From positions 1 to 55,704 of the forward strand of contig ACOK01000091.1 of NCBI GenBank assembly GCA_000174895.1: 55,704 nucleotides of DNA. Direction: 5' to 3'. This DNA comes from Ruminococcus flavefaciens FD-1 (lineage in GTDB: Bacteria; Bacillota; Clostridia; Oscillospirales; Ruminococcaceae). Shown here piece after piece: positions 23,053 to 32,115 of this stretch; position 1 is the stretch's first letter; every line of letters begins with the position of its first letter. The translations under genes and the position numbers were made by a program. The notes under the pieces were generated by a model. The model was not told where the DNA came from. It saw only the letters and a list, made by a program, of their open reading frames with translations, and ran no database searches.

Positions 23053-25935
23053 TTATTCGTCATCCTCATTTTCGTCATTGTCCTCATCCTCGTCGGAGTC
23101 ATCATCGTCCTCATCCGAGTCTTCATCGTCAGATTCATTTTCATCGGATCTGCTGTCGTCCTCGTCATCGGAATCTTCGTCCTCATCGGAATTTTCAGCA
23201 GCCAGAAGAGCTTCTTCTATGCGCTTTTTCTCAGCTTCGGCCTTTTCTTCGGCTTTTTTTCTTAGTTTGCCTGTTATCAGAAGCATAACAAGGAGTGCGC
23301 CGAGGCCTGACAGCGAAATGATAAGACCGATATTCAGTCCCGGTACGCTGTACTTCATGACCAGTTCGTGCTTGCCTGATGGTACACGGAATACGGGGAA
23401 TACGTCGGCAGCGGTCATAGTCTCTACTTTTTTGCCGTCGCAGTATATCTTCCAGCCGCCGTCCTGTACAGCAGTCATGAGCATAAGAGAGTCGTGGTCA
23501 AGTTCCACATCGCCCTTTATCTTAGTGCCGCTTGCGCTTGTTACTTTGATTCCGCCTGATTTGAGCTGCTTGGATGCCTTGTCCCAGATCTGCTCGTCCA
23601 TGTAGTAGACCTCAAGTCCGTGGCAGCCCATTGATAAATTCTCGGCAGTGAACTCGATCTTCATCTGACCGCCTTCTTCAAGACGTCCGCAGAATGCGAA
23701 TGCGCCGTTGCCTGTTTCAACAGTTCTGTCGAGGTTGAATGCGGTAACATGGAGAGAGCCTGCACGGAAATTGTGGCTGAGGAAGTAGAATCCGCTCTTT
23801 GGAGCAGTGTATTCGTAAACGATATGCGGTGCTGCTGAGCCGTCTTCAACGTAGTAGTATCTGCTGTTAAGGTCGTCGCATTCGTCAAGTCTTACATTTA
23901 CGGGATCGATATTGTCAGGCTCGACCTTGATGTAAGGCGTTGTTTCTTCGCCGCATAATGCAGAAAGGAAAAGGTTGTGGTTTTCAAGTCCACGTATCTG
24001 ATCGTCAGTTCTGAAACTGAGGATGTCGTCTGAAACTGCATATGCGATAGGGAGAGCGGTGGTGTTCTCATTGATAGCCGGAGTTTCTTCAGCTGCGGTC
24101 TCCTTGACAACTGTGCCGGGTAATACGTAGCCGATGTTTCCTGAGTAGTCGATGAAATACTTCAGACCGAAAAGGCTGTTCTGAACTGGTGAACAGAGTG
24201 TATAAACGGAGCTTACCTTGTCGGCGTAGACACGGTTGCCCATATATCGGAGGAATGTGAAAGCATTGCCGTTCATTGTGGAAGAATAGTAGCCCATACC
24301 CTTGCAGTTGTCTATCATGCTCGGATTGAATGTGAATCCGCCGTTTGCTTCCACACGGTAGAAATCGTTCTTGCCGCTGGCGATGCGCTTGCCGTTATTG
24401 ATGTGGCGGACAAGCTGTTCTGTGTATGTTACCTCGTCAGCTGACTGGAATCCCTTGTTGCCCTCGTACTTTGATACGGTAAGGAGATTCTTGCTGATGT
24501 CGAATATCATCATGCAGGCAACAGCCGCTGTGCATACGTGCCAGAGGATGTTCTTTGCCTTGTCGGACTTGTTTCTGATGATGAATGCGACCACGCTTCC
24601 CACAACGATAACAGCTGCTGAAGCTATGATAACAGGCCATGCATAGGATGGGAGGTCCTCATATTTTTCAGTCTTGCCCAGTCCCTTTACTGTGAAGTGG
24701 AAGAGAGCGATGCCTGCACCTGAGCCTAAAACCGTTCTGATAATGGTAAGCCCCTTGTAGTTGGCAAGTCCCTGACCTGCAAGGAGTATAAGATAGAGTG
24801 AGAAGAGGAATACCCAGCGGCCGGGGAGCTGATTCGGGAAGTGGAAGCCGTGCCATACGTAGTTGAGGTAGTTGCAGTTCATTGAAGCGGTAAGGAATAC
24901 CAGCATCAGTGCACTGAATATACGCTCGGGAATGCGGATCATCTTGTTGGTGAAGTAGAGCGGTACTGCTAAGAATACCAGTAATCCGCAGTAGATATTC
25001 ACGCCTGTGTACTCCTGGAAGAACTGCTGTGAAGGCAGAGCGTACTGGAGCACCTTGGTGAAGTTGCCGTACCATTCAAACTTTTCGGGGCCTGTTGCTT
25101 CGGAAGCAAGGGTATTGGTGATGCCCATGTATACGGGAATGATAACGAATGCTGAAAGTGCGCCCGCAATCAGTGAGTAGATGCCGAATCTGACACAGGA
25201 GATAAGAGCATCGCCAAAGCCCACGATGCGGTATTTCTGAGATACGGGGTCTTTGGTGAGTCTGATGCAGAGGATGAAATGAGTGATGAAGTAGACTGCG
25301 CTGAATATACATACGGCAAAACCGATGTAGAAGCTGGAGATTATAGTCGCTGCGAGAGTGATAACATAAAGCAGCGGCTTTCTTTCATGTATCAGCTTTT
25401 CTATGCCTATGATAACGAGCGGAGTGTAGATGAGGGCATCCGTCCACATGAACTGTGAGATGAAAGCTATCATGTAAGCGCAGAGCGAATAGCACACAGC
25501 CGCACCTATGAGTGCAGGTGACTGCGACTTTGTCTTGTACCGCAGAGCGCCGAGACAGGTCACTGAACTGAGGGCTATCTTGATGAGACAGAAAATGTCC
25601 AGAGCCTTGACCAGCTTTGCGGCAGGGACGAATTTCATCAGCAGGATGAATATACTGTTGCAGTAATAAGCGCTTTGTGCCCAGTTGTTGTAGCCGAAAG
25701 CGCCGTTCCACGAATGCAGTATCTCGGAAAGCGAGCCTGCATTTGCATTGTTGACGTACATCGGGAAATACTGTCCCCAGAGGTCCATGCAGAGTACGGA
25801 CCTTCCGCCGAATGGAGCGATCTCCTTTGCCTTGAACACTATCACGCCTATGGCAAGGGAGATCACAGCTGTGATCACGTAGGGGAGGAGAGTAAGCGGA
25901 TTGATTCTGCTTAGCTTCGGTGTTTTATTTTTCAT
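23053..25935 (-). CDS. YfhO family polytopic membrane protein
   Basis: 960 residues. The N-terminus (LTLLPYVITAVISLAIG then FGGRSVLCMDLWGQYFPMY) and about 12-13 membrane segments up to about 480 are typical of bacterial YfhO proteins. These are GT-C-like membrane proteins linked in Gram-positives to glycosylation of cell-wall polymers or lipids. An extracellular region (about 490-860) follows, with a final membrane segment (about 865-885). The last about 60 residues are an extraordinary Asp/Glu/Ser tract (DEDEDSDDEDDS and similar), preceded by a basic/acidic helix. Start ATG at 25935 has an AAGGAG site. Substrate is unknown. Confidence 0.85.
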   Translation of the reverse strand: MKNKTPKLSRINPLTLLPYVITAVISLAIGVIVFKAKEIAPFGGRSVLCMDLWGQYFPMYVNNANAGSLSEILHSWNGAFGYNNWAQSAYYCNSIFILLMKFVPAAKLVKALDIFCLIKIALSSVTCLGALRYKTKSQSPALIGAAVCYSLCAYMIAFISQFMWTDALIYTPLVIIGIEKLIHERKPLLYVITLAATIISSFYIGFAVCIFSAVYFITHFILCIRLTKDPVSQKYRIVGFGDALISCVRFGIYSLIAGALSAFVIIPVYMGITNTLASEATGPEKFEWYGNFTKVLQYALPSQQFFQEYTGVNIYCGLLVFLAVPLYFTNKMIRIPERIFSALMLVFLTASMNCNYLNYVWHGFHFPNQLPGRWVFLFSLYLILLAGQGLANYKGLTIIRTVLGSGAGIALFHFTVKGLGKTEKYEDLPSYAWPVIIASAAVIVVGSVVAFIIRNKSDKAKNILWHVCTAAVACMMIFDISKNLLTVSKYEGNKGFQSADEVTYTEQLVRHINNGKRIASGKNDFYRVEANGGFTFNPSMIDNCKGMGYYSSTMNGNAFTFLRYMGNRVYADKVSSVYTLCSPVQNSLFGLKYFIDYSGNIGYVLPGTVVKETAAEETPAINENTTALPIAYAVSDDILSFRTDDQIRGLENHNLFLSALCGEETTPYIKVEPDNIDPVNVRLDECDDLNSRYYYVEDGSAAPHIVYEYTAPKSGFYFLSHNFRAGSLHVTAFNLDRTVETGNGAFAFCGRLEEGGQMKIEFTAENLSMGCHGLEVYYMDEQIWDKASKQLKSGGIKVTSASGTKIKGDVELDHDSLMLMTAVQDGGWKIYCDGKKVETMTAADVFPVFRVPSGKHELVMKYSVPGLNIGLIISLSGLGALLVMLLITGKLRKKAEEKAEAEKKRIEEALLAAENSDEDEDSDDEDDSRSDENESDDEDSDEDDDDSDEDEDNDENEDDE

Positions 25936-26163
25936 ATATAACTCCTTCTTTTTGTAAATTATTTATAAATAAAAGGGCGTACCCTCATATATATTAGACG
26001 ATTTTTAACCGCAAAAACTCTCAGTGCAATTAAAAATTCGCAGTAAAATGTTATGTGGTGATCAACGGAGTATTTGTACAACATACACAAAAGTCGCCCT
26101 GACACTGACATTTTTGCCTGAAAAGCGCCTTGAATGTGCTCTTTTTTGCCGCTGAAAACCGTG

Positions 26164-26192
26164 TTGACATCACATACATTCTATTATATAAT
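26164..26192 (+). promoter_or_regulatory. Promoter of the first ABC exporter operon
   Basis: TTGACA (26164-26169), 17-bp spacer, TATAAT (26187-26192), followed by AGGAGGA and the ATG at 26223. The rest of the gap 25936-26160 shows no further feature. Confidence 0.85.
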
Positions 26193-26222
26193 AAAATATG
26201 AAATTTTGCAAGGAGGAAATGT

Positions 26223-28547
26223 ATGAAGAGAATAATTCTTAATCTGGCACCTTACTGGTACCTCGTTGTCATCATACTCGCTTTGCTGGGAGTGCAGGCT
26301 TTCTGTGACCTTTCACTGCCACAGTATACGTCGGATATGATAGATACCGGTATTCAGAATCATGGTGTGGAATATCCCATCCCCGGGAAAATGACCCCGG
26401 AAGAGATGGTTTATTCGTCATTGTTTATGGACAGCAGTGAAAAAGCAGCGTGGGAAGAGCTTTATACCGAAAACGGGGATATTTACGAGCTCAAAGACAT
26501 GGATAAGGAGCAGCTTGAGGGAAACAGCGATAAATTCCTCATTCCGCTTATACTGACATATCAGACAGCCAATACAAGTGAAAAACAGTTCAAGGACATA
26601 ATCGGCGAATCAATGAAGAATAATCCGCAGGCCGTGCCCGAGGGATTCGACATCAGCGGTATGAGCCTTGACGAAATAGGACAGATGATGCATACGGAGC
26701 TGAAAAGCTTCGAGGCTGAGGACGAGGAAGGCGTTACCACTACCTACGTTGATATGCGACCAATAATGGAAGGCCTCATCATGAGCGGTCAGATGGACGC
26801 TGCTCAGCTTTCGGCTATCCGTGAGCAGATGGAGAAGACCATCGACACTGTGGGAAGCTCCACTATGAAGTCGATGGGCATCGCCTACGCTATCTCATGC
26901 GATAAGGGCGCCGGCATTGACGTTGATGCCATACAGAAAAGCTACCTCTGGAAACAGGGACTGAAAATGCTTCTTATGGCAGGACTTATGCTGCTTGCTT
27001 CAATAGGTGCAGGCTTCTTCGCCGCAAGGACAGGCGCAGGGATAGGCCGTGACCTGAGAGAGAAGATATTCAAGAAGGTCATCAGCTACTCCAATACGGA
27101 GATGGACAAATTCTCAACAGCTTCGCTTATCACACGAAGCACCAACGACGTACAGCAGATACAGCTGGTAACGGCGCTTCTTCTCCGTGTGCTGATGTAC
27201 GCACCTATCCTCGGCATCGGCGGAGTTATCAAGGTGCTCAGAACAGGCGCAAACATGGGCTGGATAATCATTGCTGCCGTAGCAGTTATACTGCTTCTGG
27301 TGATGATACTCCTGGTTGTGGCTATGCCAAAATTCAAGGCTATGCAGAAGCTTGTGGACGGACTTAACCTTATCTCACGTGAGATCCTCACAGGTCTGAG
27401 TGTTATCCGTGCATTCGGCAGGGAAGAAGTGGAGGAGGAGCGTTTTGACGACGCTAACTCAAAGCTGATGAAGAATCAGCTCTTCACCAACAGAGTCATG
27501 ACCTTCATGATGCCGTGTATGATGCTGGTAATGTACGGTGTTACGCTGACTATCGTATGGGTATCGGCTCACCGCATTGACGCAGGCGATCTTCAGGTAG
27601 GCGCTATGACAGCGTTCATCACCTATGCGATACAGATAGTCATGTCATTCCTCATGCTTACGGTCATGTCGGTAATGCTTCCGAGAGCAGGAGTTGCTGC
27701 CGACCGTATCGACGAGGTGCTGAAGACAGATACATCCATCAAGGATACAGATTCTCCCGAAAAGCCAGAAAGCTTCAGGGGAGTAGTAAAATTCGACAAC
27801 GTGGCATTCAGATATCCCAATGCGGACGGAAATGCTGTTGAGGGCATCAGCTTTACTGCCGAGCCCAACAAGACAACGGCTATTATCGGAAGTACGGGCT
27901 GCGGCAAGTCCACCCTCATCAATCTCATTCCACGTTTCTATGACGTTACCGAGGGCAGCATTACTCTCGACGGCGTGGATATCCGCAAGCTTACAAAGAA
28001 CGACCTGCGCAGTCAGATAGGTCTTGTGCCGCAGAAGGGAGTGCTCTTCTCAGGCACTATCGCTTCAAACCTCCGCTTCGGCAAGGAGGACGCTTCCGAG
28101 GAAGAACTTGCAGTTGCCGCTGACATCGCACAGGCTATGGAGTTCATCGACTCCGACAGCGACAAGTTCAGCCGTAAGATATCACAGGGCGGAAGCAATG
28201 TGTCAGGCGGACAGAAACAGCGTCTTGCCATTGCAAGAGCAATAGTGAAGCAGCCGAAGGTCTACATCTTCGACGACAGCTTCTCGGCTCTCGATATGAA
28301 GACGGATGCCGCTCTCAGAAAGGCGCTTGACAAGCACGTAAAGGATACGACTGTAATTATCGTTGCACAGCGTATCAGCACTATCATGAACGCCGACCAG
28401 ATACTTGTCCTCGATGAAGGAAAGATAGTCGGCAAGGGCACACACAAGGAACTGCTGAGATCATGCGATACATACAAGCAGATCGCAAGCTCACAGCTTT
28501 CAGAGGCTGAACTGAAAAAGAGTATCGGAGGTGAGGATAATGAGTGA
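26223..28547 (+). CDS. ABC exporter half, degenerate-site subunit
   Basis: 774 residues. Membrane domain plus ATPase domain of an exporter. Walker A GSTGCGKST (about 556-564), signature VSGGQKQR (about 660) and Walker B ending IFDDS (about 682-686) are seen. The Asp in place of the catalytic Glu is the known mark of the non-hydrolysing site in heterodimeric exporters. Unusually, about 190 residues (about 45-235) are inserted between the first and second membrane segments, hydrophilic and acidic, expected outside the cell. The gene overlaps its partner by 8 bp. Multidrug or peptide export is likely; the substrate is unknown. Confidence 0.9.
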   Translation: MKRIILNLAPYWYLVVIILALLGVQAFCDLSLPQYTSDMIDTGIQNHGVEYPIPGKMTPEEMVYSSLFMDSSEKAAWEELYTENGDIYELKDMDKEQLEGNSDKFLIPLILTYQTANTSEKQFKDIIGESMKNNPQAVPEGFDISGMSLDEIGQMMHTELKSFEAEDEEGVTTTYVDMRPIMEGLIMSGQMDAAQLSAIREQMEKTIDTVGSSTMKSMGIAYAISCDKGAGIDVDAIQKSYLWKQGLKMLLMAGLMLLASIGAGFFAARTGAGIGRDLREKIFKKVISYSNTEMDKFSTASLITRSTNDVQQIQLVTALLLRVLMYAPILGIGGVIKVLRTGANMGWIIIAAVAVILLLVMILLVVAMPKFKAMQKLVDGLNLISREILTGLSVIRAFGREEVEEERFDDANSKLMKNQLFTNRVMTFMMPCMMLVMYGVTLTIVWVSAHRIDAGDLQVGAMTAFITYAIQIVMSFLMLTVMSVMLPRAGVAADRIDEVLKTDTSIKDTDSPEKPESFRGVVKFDNVAFRYPNADGNAVEGISFTAEPNKTTAIIGSTGCGKSTLINLIPRFYDVTEGSITLDGVDIRKLTKNDLRSQIGLVPQKGVLFSGTIASNLRFGKEDASEEELAVAADIAQAMEFIDSDSDKFSRKISQGGSNVSGGQKQRLAIARAIVKQPKVYIFDDSFSALDMKTDAALRKALDKHVKDTTVIIVAQRISTIMNADQILVLDEGKIVGKGTHKELLRSCDTYKQIASSQLSEAELKKSIGGEDNE

Positions 28548-30387
28548 AGATAACAAGGATATTCAGACTCCACGCCGAAAGCCTCCGATGGGCGGCGGAC
28601 GATTCGTAGGCGGCGAAAAGCCCAAGAACTTCAAGGGGACGCTGAAAAAGCTCATATCCTACCTGGGAATGTACAAGATAGCCATACTCGTGGTAATGAT
28701 ACTGGCGGCAATCGCCACTGTATTCTCGGTAGTCGGCCCTAAGATAATGGCAAAGGCGACAAATGCACTCTTCGACGGCCTTATGCGAAAGATAGCAGGT
28801 ACAGGCGGTATCGACTTCGGATATATCGGAAAGATACTCCTGTTCACTCTGGGACTGTACCTTTTCAGCTCGGCAGTAAGCTTCGTTCAGGGCTGGATCA
28901 TGACGGGAATATCGCAGAAGATATCCTACCGCATGAGGAAGGACATCTCACAGAAGATAAACCGTATGCCGATGAAGTACTTCGAGAGCCGCACCTACGG
29001 CGAAGTGCTTTCACGTATCACAAACGATGTTGATACTCTCGGTATGACGCTGAATCAGAGCATAACACAGATAATCACATCCATAGCAACACTTATCGGT
29101 ACGCTGGTCATGATGCTGTCAATATCACCGCTTATGACAGTGATATCACTGGTAATACTGCCGATCTCGGCCATTCTTCTGGTATCGGTTATCAAGGCCT
29201 CTCAGAAGCATTTCCGTACACAGCAGGAATATCTGGGACATATCAACGGTCTGGTTGAGGAGACTTACAGCGGCCACACCGTAATACAGGCTTTCAACAA
29301 AGAGGAAGAAACTGTTGAAGACTTCTGCAAGACCAACGATGTACTCTACAAATCGGCGTGGAAATCCCAGTTCCTGTCGGGACTTATGATGCCTGTCATG
29401 ACCTTTGTAGGAAACCTCGGCTATGCAGGTGTTGCCATTTCAGGCGGACTCCTTGCTATAAAGGGAGTTATCGGTATCGGCGATATACAGGCATTTATCC
29501 AGTATGTCAAGCAGTTCACACAGCCAATACAGCAGATTGCCCAGGTAGTCAATCAGGTTCAGTCCATGGCTGCGGCGGCTGAGAGAGTTTTTGAATTCCT
29601 CGACGAAGAAGAGGAGGAGCAGATCCCCGAAAATGCCGAGCATATCGACAACGTTGTGGGAAATGTAAGCTTCGAGCACGTTTCATTCGGCTATGTGCCC
29701 GAAAAGACCATCATCAAGGACTTCAGCGCTGAAGTGAAGGCAGGCCAGAAAATAGCCATTGTCGGACCGACAGGCGCAGGCAAGACCACCATGGTCAAGC
29801 TTCTCATGCGATTCTACGATGTTAACGGAGGAAAGATACTACTTGACGGAACGGACGTAAAGAATGTGCCGAGACAGGAACTCCGTGAGAATTTCGGCAT
29901 GGTACTTCAGGATACATGGCTGTTTAACGGCACTATCATGGAGAATATCCGCTACGGCCGTCTGGAAGCAACTGACGAGGAAGTCATAGCTGCGGCAAAG
30001 GCTGCCCACGCTCACCACTTCATAAAGTCACTGCCTAACGGCTATAACATGGTGCTCAACGAGGACGCAAGCAACGTCTCACAGGGACAGAAACAGCTCC
30101 TCACCATTGCGAGAGCCATTCTTTCGGATTCCAAGGTCATGATACTGGACGAGGCAACATCTTCTGTCGATACCCGTACAGAGGAGCTTATCCAGGACGC
30201 AATGGACAGACTTATGAGCGGCCGCACAAGTTTTGTCATCGCCCACAGACTTTCCACTATACGCAATGCTGACATGATACTTGTCATGAAAGACGGCGAT
30301 ATCATCGAGCAGGGCGCACATGACGAACTTCTCGCAAAGAACGGATTCTACGCACAGCTTTATAACTCTCAGTTCGAGAGTGCATAA
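28540..30387 (+). CDS. ABC exporter half, catalytic subunit
   Basis: 615 residues from the ATG at 28540, preferred over GTG 28531 because GGAGG lies 8 bp upstream. N-terminal tail with PRRKPPMGGG, six membrane segments (about 35-330), then the ATPase: Walker A GPTGAGKTT (about 410), signature VSQGQKQL (about 514; Gln where Gly is usual) and Walker B MILDEATSS (about 534) with the catalytic Glu. The consensus Walker B and altered signature complement the partner gene, as in heterodimers of the BmrC/BmrD or TM287/288 type. Confidence 0.92.
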   Translation: MSEDNKDIQTPRRKPPMGGGRFVGGEKPKNFKGTLKKLISYLGMYKIAILVVMILAAIATVFSVVGPKIMAKATNALFDGLMRKIAGTGGIDFGYIGKILLFTLGLYLFSSAVSFVQGWIMTGISQKISYRMRKDISQKINRMPMKYFESRTYGEVLSRITNDVDTLGMTLNQSITQIITSIATLIGTLVMMLSISPLMTVISLVILPISAILLVSVIKASQKHFRTQQEYLGHINGLVEETYSGHTVIQAFNKEEETVEDFCKTNDVLYKSAWKSQFLSGLMMPVMTFVGNLGYAGVAISGGLLAIKGVIGIGDIQAFIQYVKQFTQPIQQIAQVVNQVQSMAAAAERVFEFLDEEEEEQIPENAEHIDNVVGNVSFEHVSFGYVPEKTIIKDFSAEVKAGQKIAIVGPTGAGKTTMVKLLMRFYDVNGGKILLDGTDVKNVPRQELRENFGMVLQDTWLFNGTIMENIRYGRLEATDEEVIAAAKAAHAHHFIKSLPNGYNMVLNEDASNVSQGQKQLLTIARAILSDSKVMILDEATSSVDTRTEELIQDAMDRLMSGRTSFVIAHRLSTIRNADMILVMKDGDIIEQGAHDELLAKNGFYAQLYNSQFESA

Positions 30388-30425
30388 AAAACGGCAGGTT
30401 CGATATGAACCTGCCGTTTTTTATT
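30386..30425 (+). terminator. Rho-independent terminator after first exporter
   Basis: AAAACGGCAGGTTC pairs with GAACCTGCCGTTTT around GATAT and is followed by more T. Confidence 0.92.
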
Positions 30426-30427
30426 GT

Positions 30428-31160
30428 ATCCCGAAAACCCCTGGCTCTGCCAGGGGTTCAAAGAAGCTTTAGCTATGAGTAGAAAAAGAAAACCTCCCAT
30501 GTTATAATGGTAATGGTCTGCCAACCAAACTGAAAATAACAAAGGAGGTATCGTCATGAAACGAGACGATATAAATAGTTTAGCACATTCCAAGTGAAAT
30601 TGCAAGTATCATATAGTGTTTGCACCGAAGTATAGGCGAATGGTGATTTATAGTCAGATAAAAACTGATATAGGAAAGATACTAAGAAGGTTATGTGAAC
30701 AAAAAGGAGTAGAAATAATAGAAGCAGAAGCATGTCCGGATCACATACATATGCTGCTTGCAATTCCGCCGAAGTACAGTGTATCGCAGATAATGGGCTA
30801 CTTGAAAGGAAAAAGCTCATTGATGATATTTGAGCGACATGCAAATCTGAAGTATAAGTACGGTAACAGACATTTCTGGTGTACAGGATATTATGTTGAT
30901 ACAGTAGGAAAGAATGCTAAGAAAATTGAAGAGTATATAAAGAACCAGCTGCAAGAAGATATTATGACAGACCAGTTAAGTTTGTTTGAAACAACAGACC
31001 CGTTCACTGGAGAAAAGTATAAGAAGAAGTAAAAACCCCTTAAGGGGTAGCTGAGAATGAAATGCAGTTGGCAGACCTTTCTCAGCCCACTTAAGGGGCA
31101 GTGTCCGTATCAAGCCCTTCTAGGGCTTCCTCAAACCACCCGTTTTACGGGTGGTTTTGA
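30428..31160 (+). mobile_element. IS200-like insertion sequence
   Basis: The element contains an IS200/IS605-type TnpA gene flanked by end hairpins rather than inverted repeats. The left end is AACCCCTGGC-TCT-GCCAGGGGTT near 30436-30459. The right end is CAAACCACCCG facing CGGGTGGTTTTG (31132-31159). CCTTAAGGGG motifs between the transposase stop and the right end belong to its right flank. No tnpB accompanies it, as in the IS200 group. The right end abuts the stop codon of the merR gene. Exact ends are estimated from the hairpins. Confidence 0.8.
30556..31032 (+). pseudogene. tnpA: IS200/IS605 family transposase TnpA with an in-frame TGA
   Basis: A Y1 single-strand transposase. Reading from the ATG at 30556 (after AGGAGGT) gives MKRDDINSLAHSK, then TGA at 30595-30597, then NCKYHIVFAPKYRR in the same frame. 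Family members have Trp at that place (K-W-N-C-K-Y), so this is a TGG to TGA nonsense change. The rest is intact: HUH motif in PDHIHML, catalytic Tyr in KKIEEYIKNQ, full C-terminus. A GTG at 30616 could restart translation but would lose the conserved first strand. The copy is therefore probably inactive alone, unless TGA is read through. Confidence 0.85.
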
Positions 31161-31892
31161 TTATTTGCTGTTGCAGTATACCTCAATTGCCTTTGCAGCC
31201 AGCTCGGCCGTGCCTTTGCCGCCGACCTTGTCGATATTTTCAGTGAAATCTCCGCCGCCTGCATACATTTTTCCCAGACCTGCCAGTATCTCATCCGTGC
31301 AGGTATAAAGATGCTCTGTGATATAGTCCTGTATGCGTTTTATCTGTGTCTGCACCTTTTCATCCTCGGGGGCAAGCTCACGCATTGTGCCAAGCTCTGC
31401 AAAAAATCCCATGAACTCCTCGGCAAGAGCAGCATCTTCCTCCTTTGTCCTGTTTTTCGTCTTTTCTTTGTATTCCTTGTAGGCAGGGGTATTGCCCCAG
31501 TTTTCTTTTGCCTTTTTTGAATATTCATCAAGTTTTGATGTGTCAAATGCTGTAAAATCCACAGCTCTCACTCCTATCATTTTTATTCCACGGGCGAAGG
31601 TTATGAGGTTTTCGAGGTGTTCCTTTTTCAGCTCAAGCAGTTCTATCTGCTGCTGTAGCGCCTTATTCCTGTCGAAATCGGGACTGTCGAGTATTGCCTT
31701 TATGTCCTTCAGCGGAAATTCAAGTTCACGGAAAATCAGTATCTGCTGCAGCCTTTCCAGCGCTGTATCGTCATACAGTCTGTATCCTGCCTCCGTGTAT
31801 GCCGCAGGGGACAGAAGCCCTGTTTTGTCGTAATACTGGAGAGTGCGTATACTCACTCCCGTCAGGTCGCTCACCTGTTTTACCGTCATCAT
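31161..31892 (-). CDS. MerR family regulator with TipAS ligand domain
   Basis: 243 residues. N-terminal winged HTH of the MerR type (MTVKQVSDLTGVSIRTLQYYD, then GYRLYDDTALERLQQI), a dimerisation helix (about 75-115) and a C-terminal TipAS-like domain (about 120-243; YSKKAKENWGNTPAYKEY and later TDEILAGLGKMY). TipAS domains bind thiopeptides and other drugs and trigger activation. ATG follows AAGGAGG. Its own promoter has the 19-bp spacer that MerR proteins act on. It is divergent from the second exporter operon, which it may also control. Confidence 0.9.
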   Translation of the reverse strand: MMTVKQVSDLTGVSIRTLQYYDKTGLLSPAAYTEAGYRLYDDTALERLQQILIFRELEFPLKDIKAILDSPDFDRNKALQQQIELLELKKEHLENLITFARGIKMIGVRAVDFTAFDTSKLDEYSKKAKENWGNTPAYKEYKEKTKNRTKEEDAALAEEFMGFFAELGTMRELAPEDEKVQTQIKRIQDYITEHLYTCTDEILAGLGKMYAGGGDFTENIDKVGGKGTAELAAKAIEVYCNSK

Positions 31893-31917
31893 ATCAATGA
31901 CCTCCTTCCGTAACTAC

Positions 31918-31948
31918 AGTATAAACTATTACGTAACGTAGGAGTCAA
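31918..31948 (-). promoter_or_regulatory. MerR-type promoter with 19-bp spacer and dyad
   Basis: On the minus strand TTGACT (31943-31948) and TATACT (31918-31923) are separated by 19 bp, longer than the optimum of 17. The spacer holds the dyad CTACGTTACGTAATAG. This is the known layout for MerR activators, which untwist the spacer. It indicates autoregulation of the merR/tipAS gene. Confidence 0.8.
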
Positions 31949-32025
31949 TAGGGTGTGAGCATCTTTGTAGGATGTTACAAATTCGTGTGCAGCTTTTGCA
32001 GCAATATTCACAAAGCAACTGCGTA

Positions 32026-32054
32026 TTGACTATATCATTCAACTGTGTTATAAT
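32026..32054 (+). promoter_or_regulatory. Promoter of the second ABC exporter operon
   Basis: TTGACT (32026-32031), 17-bp spacer, TATAAT (32049-32054). The spacer is normal, so this promoter should not need MerR-type activation. A short palindrome GGCGGAC-TGCGAAAAG-GTCCGCC (about 32072-32094) follows in the leader. Confidence 0.75.
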
Positions 32055-32115
32055 TAATGTTGAACAATCAAGGCGGACTGCGAAAAGGTCCGCCAAAACT
32101 ATGTAAGAGGAAATT

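Noticed and set aside
23078..23605. Serine-rich open frame opposite the end of the YfhO gene
   Set aside because: It arises from the reverse complement of the Asp/Glu tract; no start signal and no family.
30620..31160. Full IS605 with an accessory TnpB nuclease
   Set aside because: Only the TnpA gene is present; the sequence after it is merR on the other strand, with no TnpB motifs.
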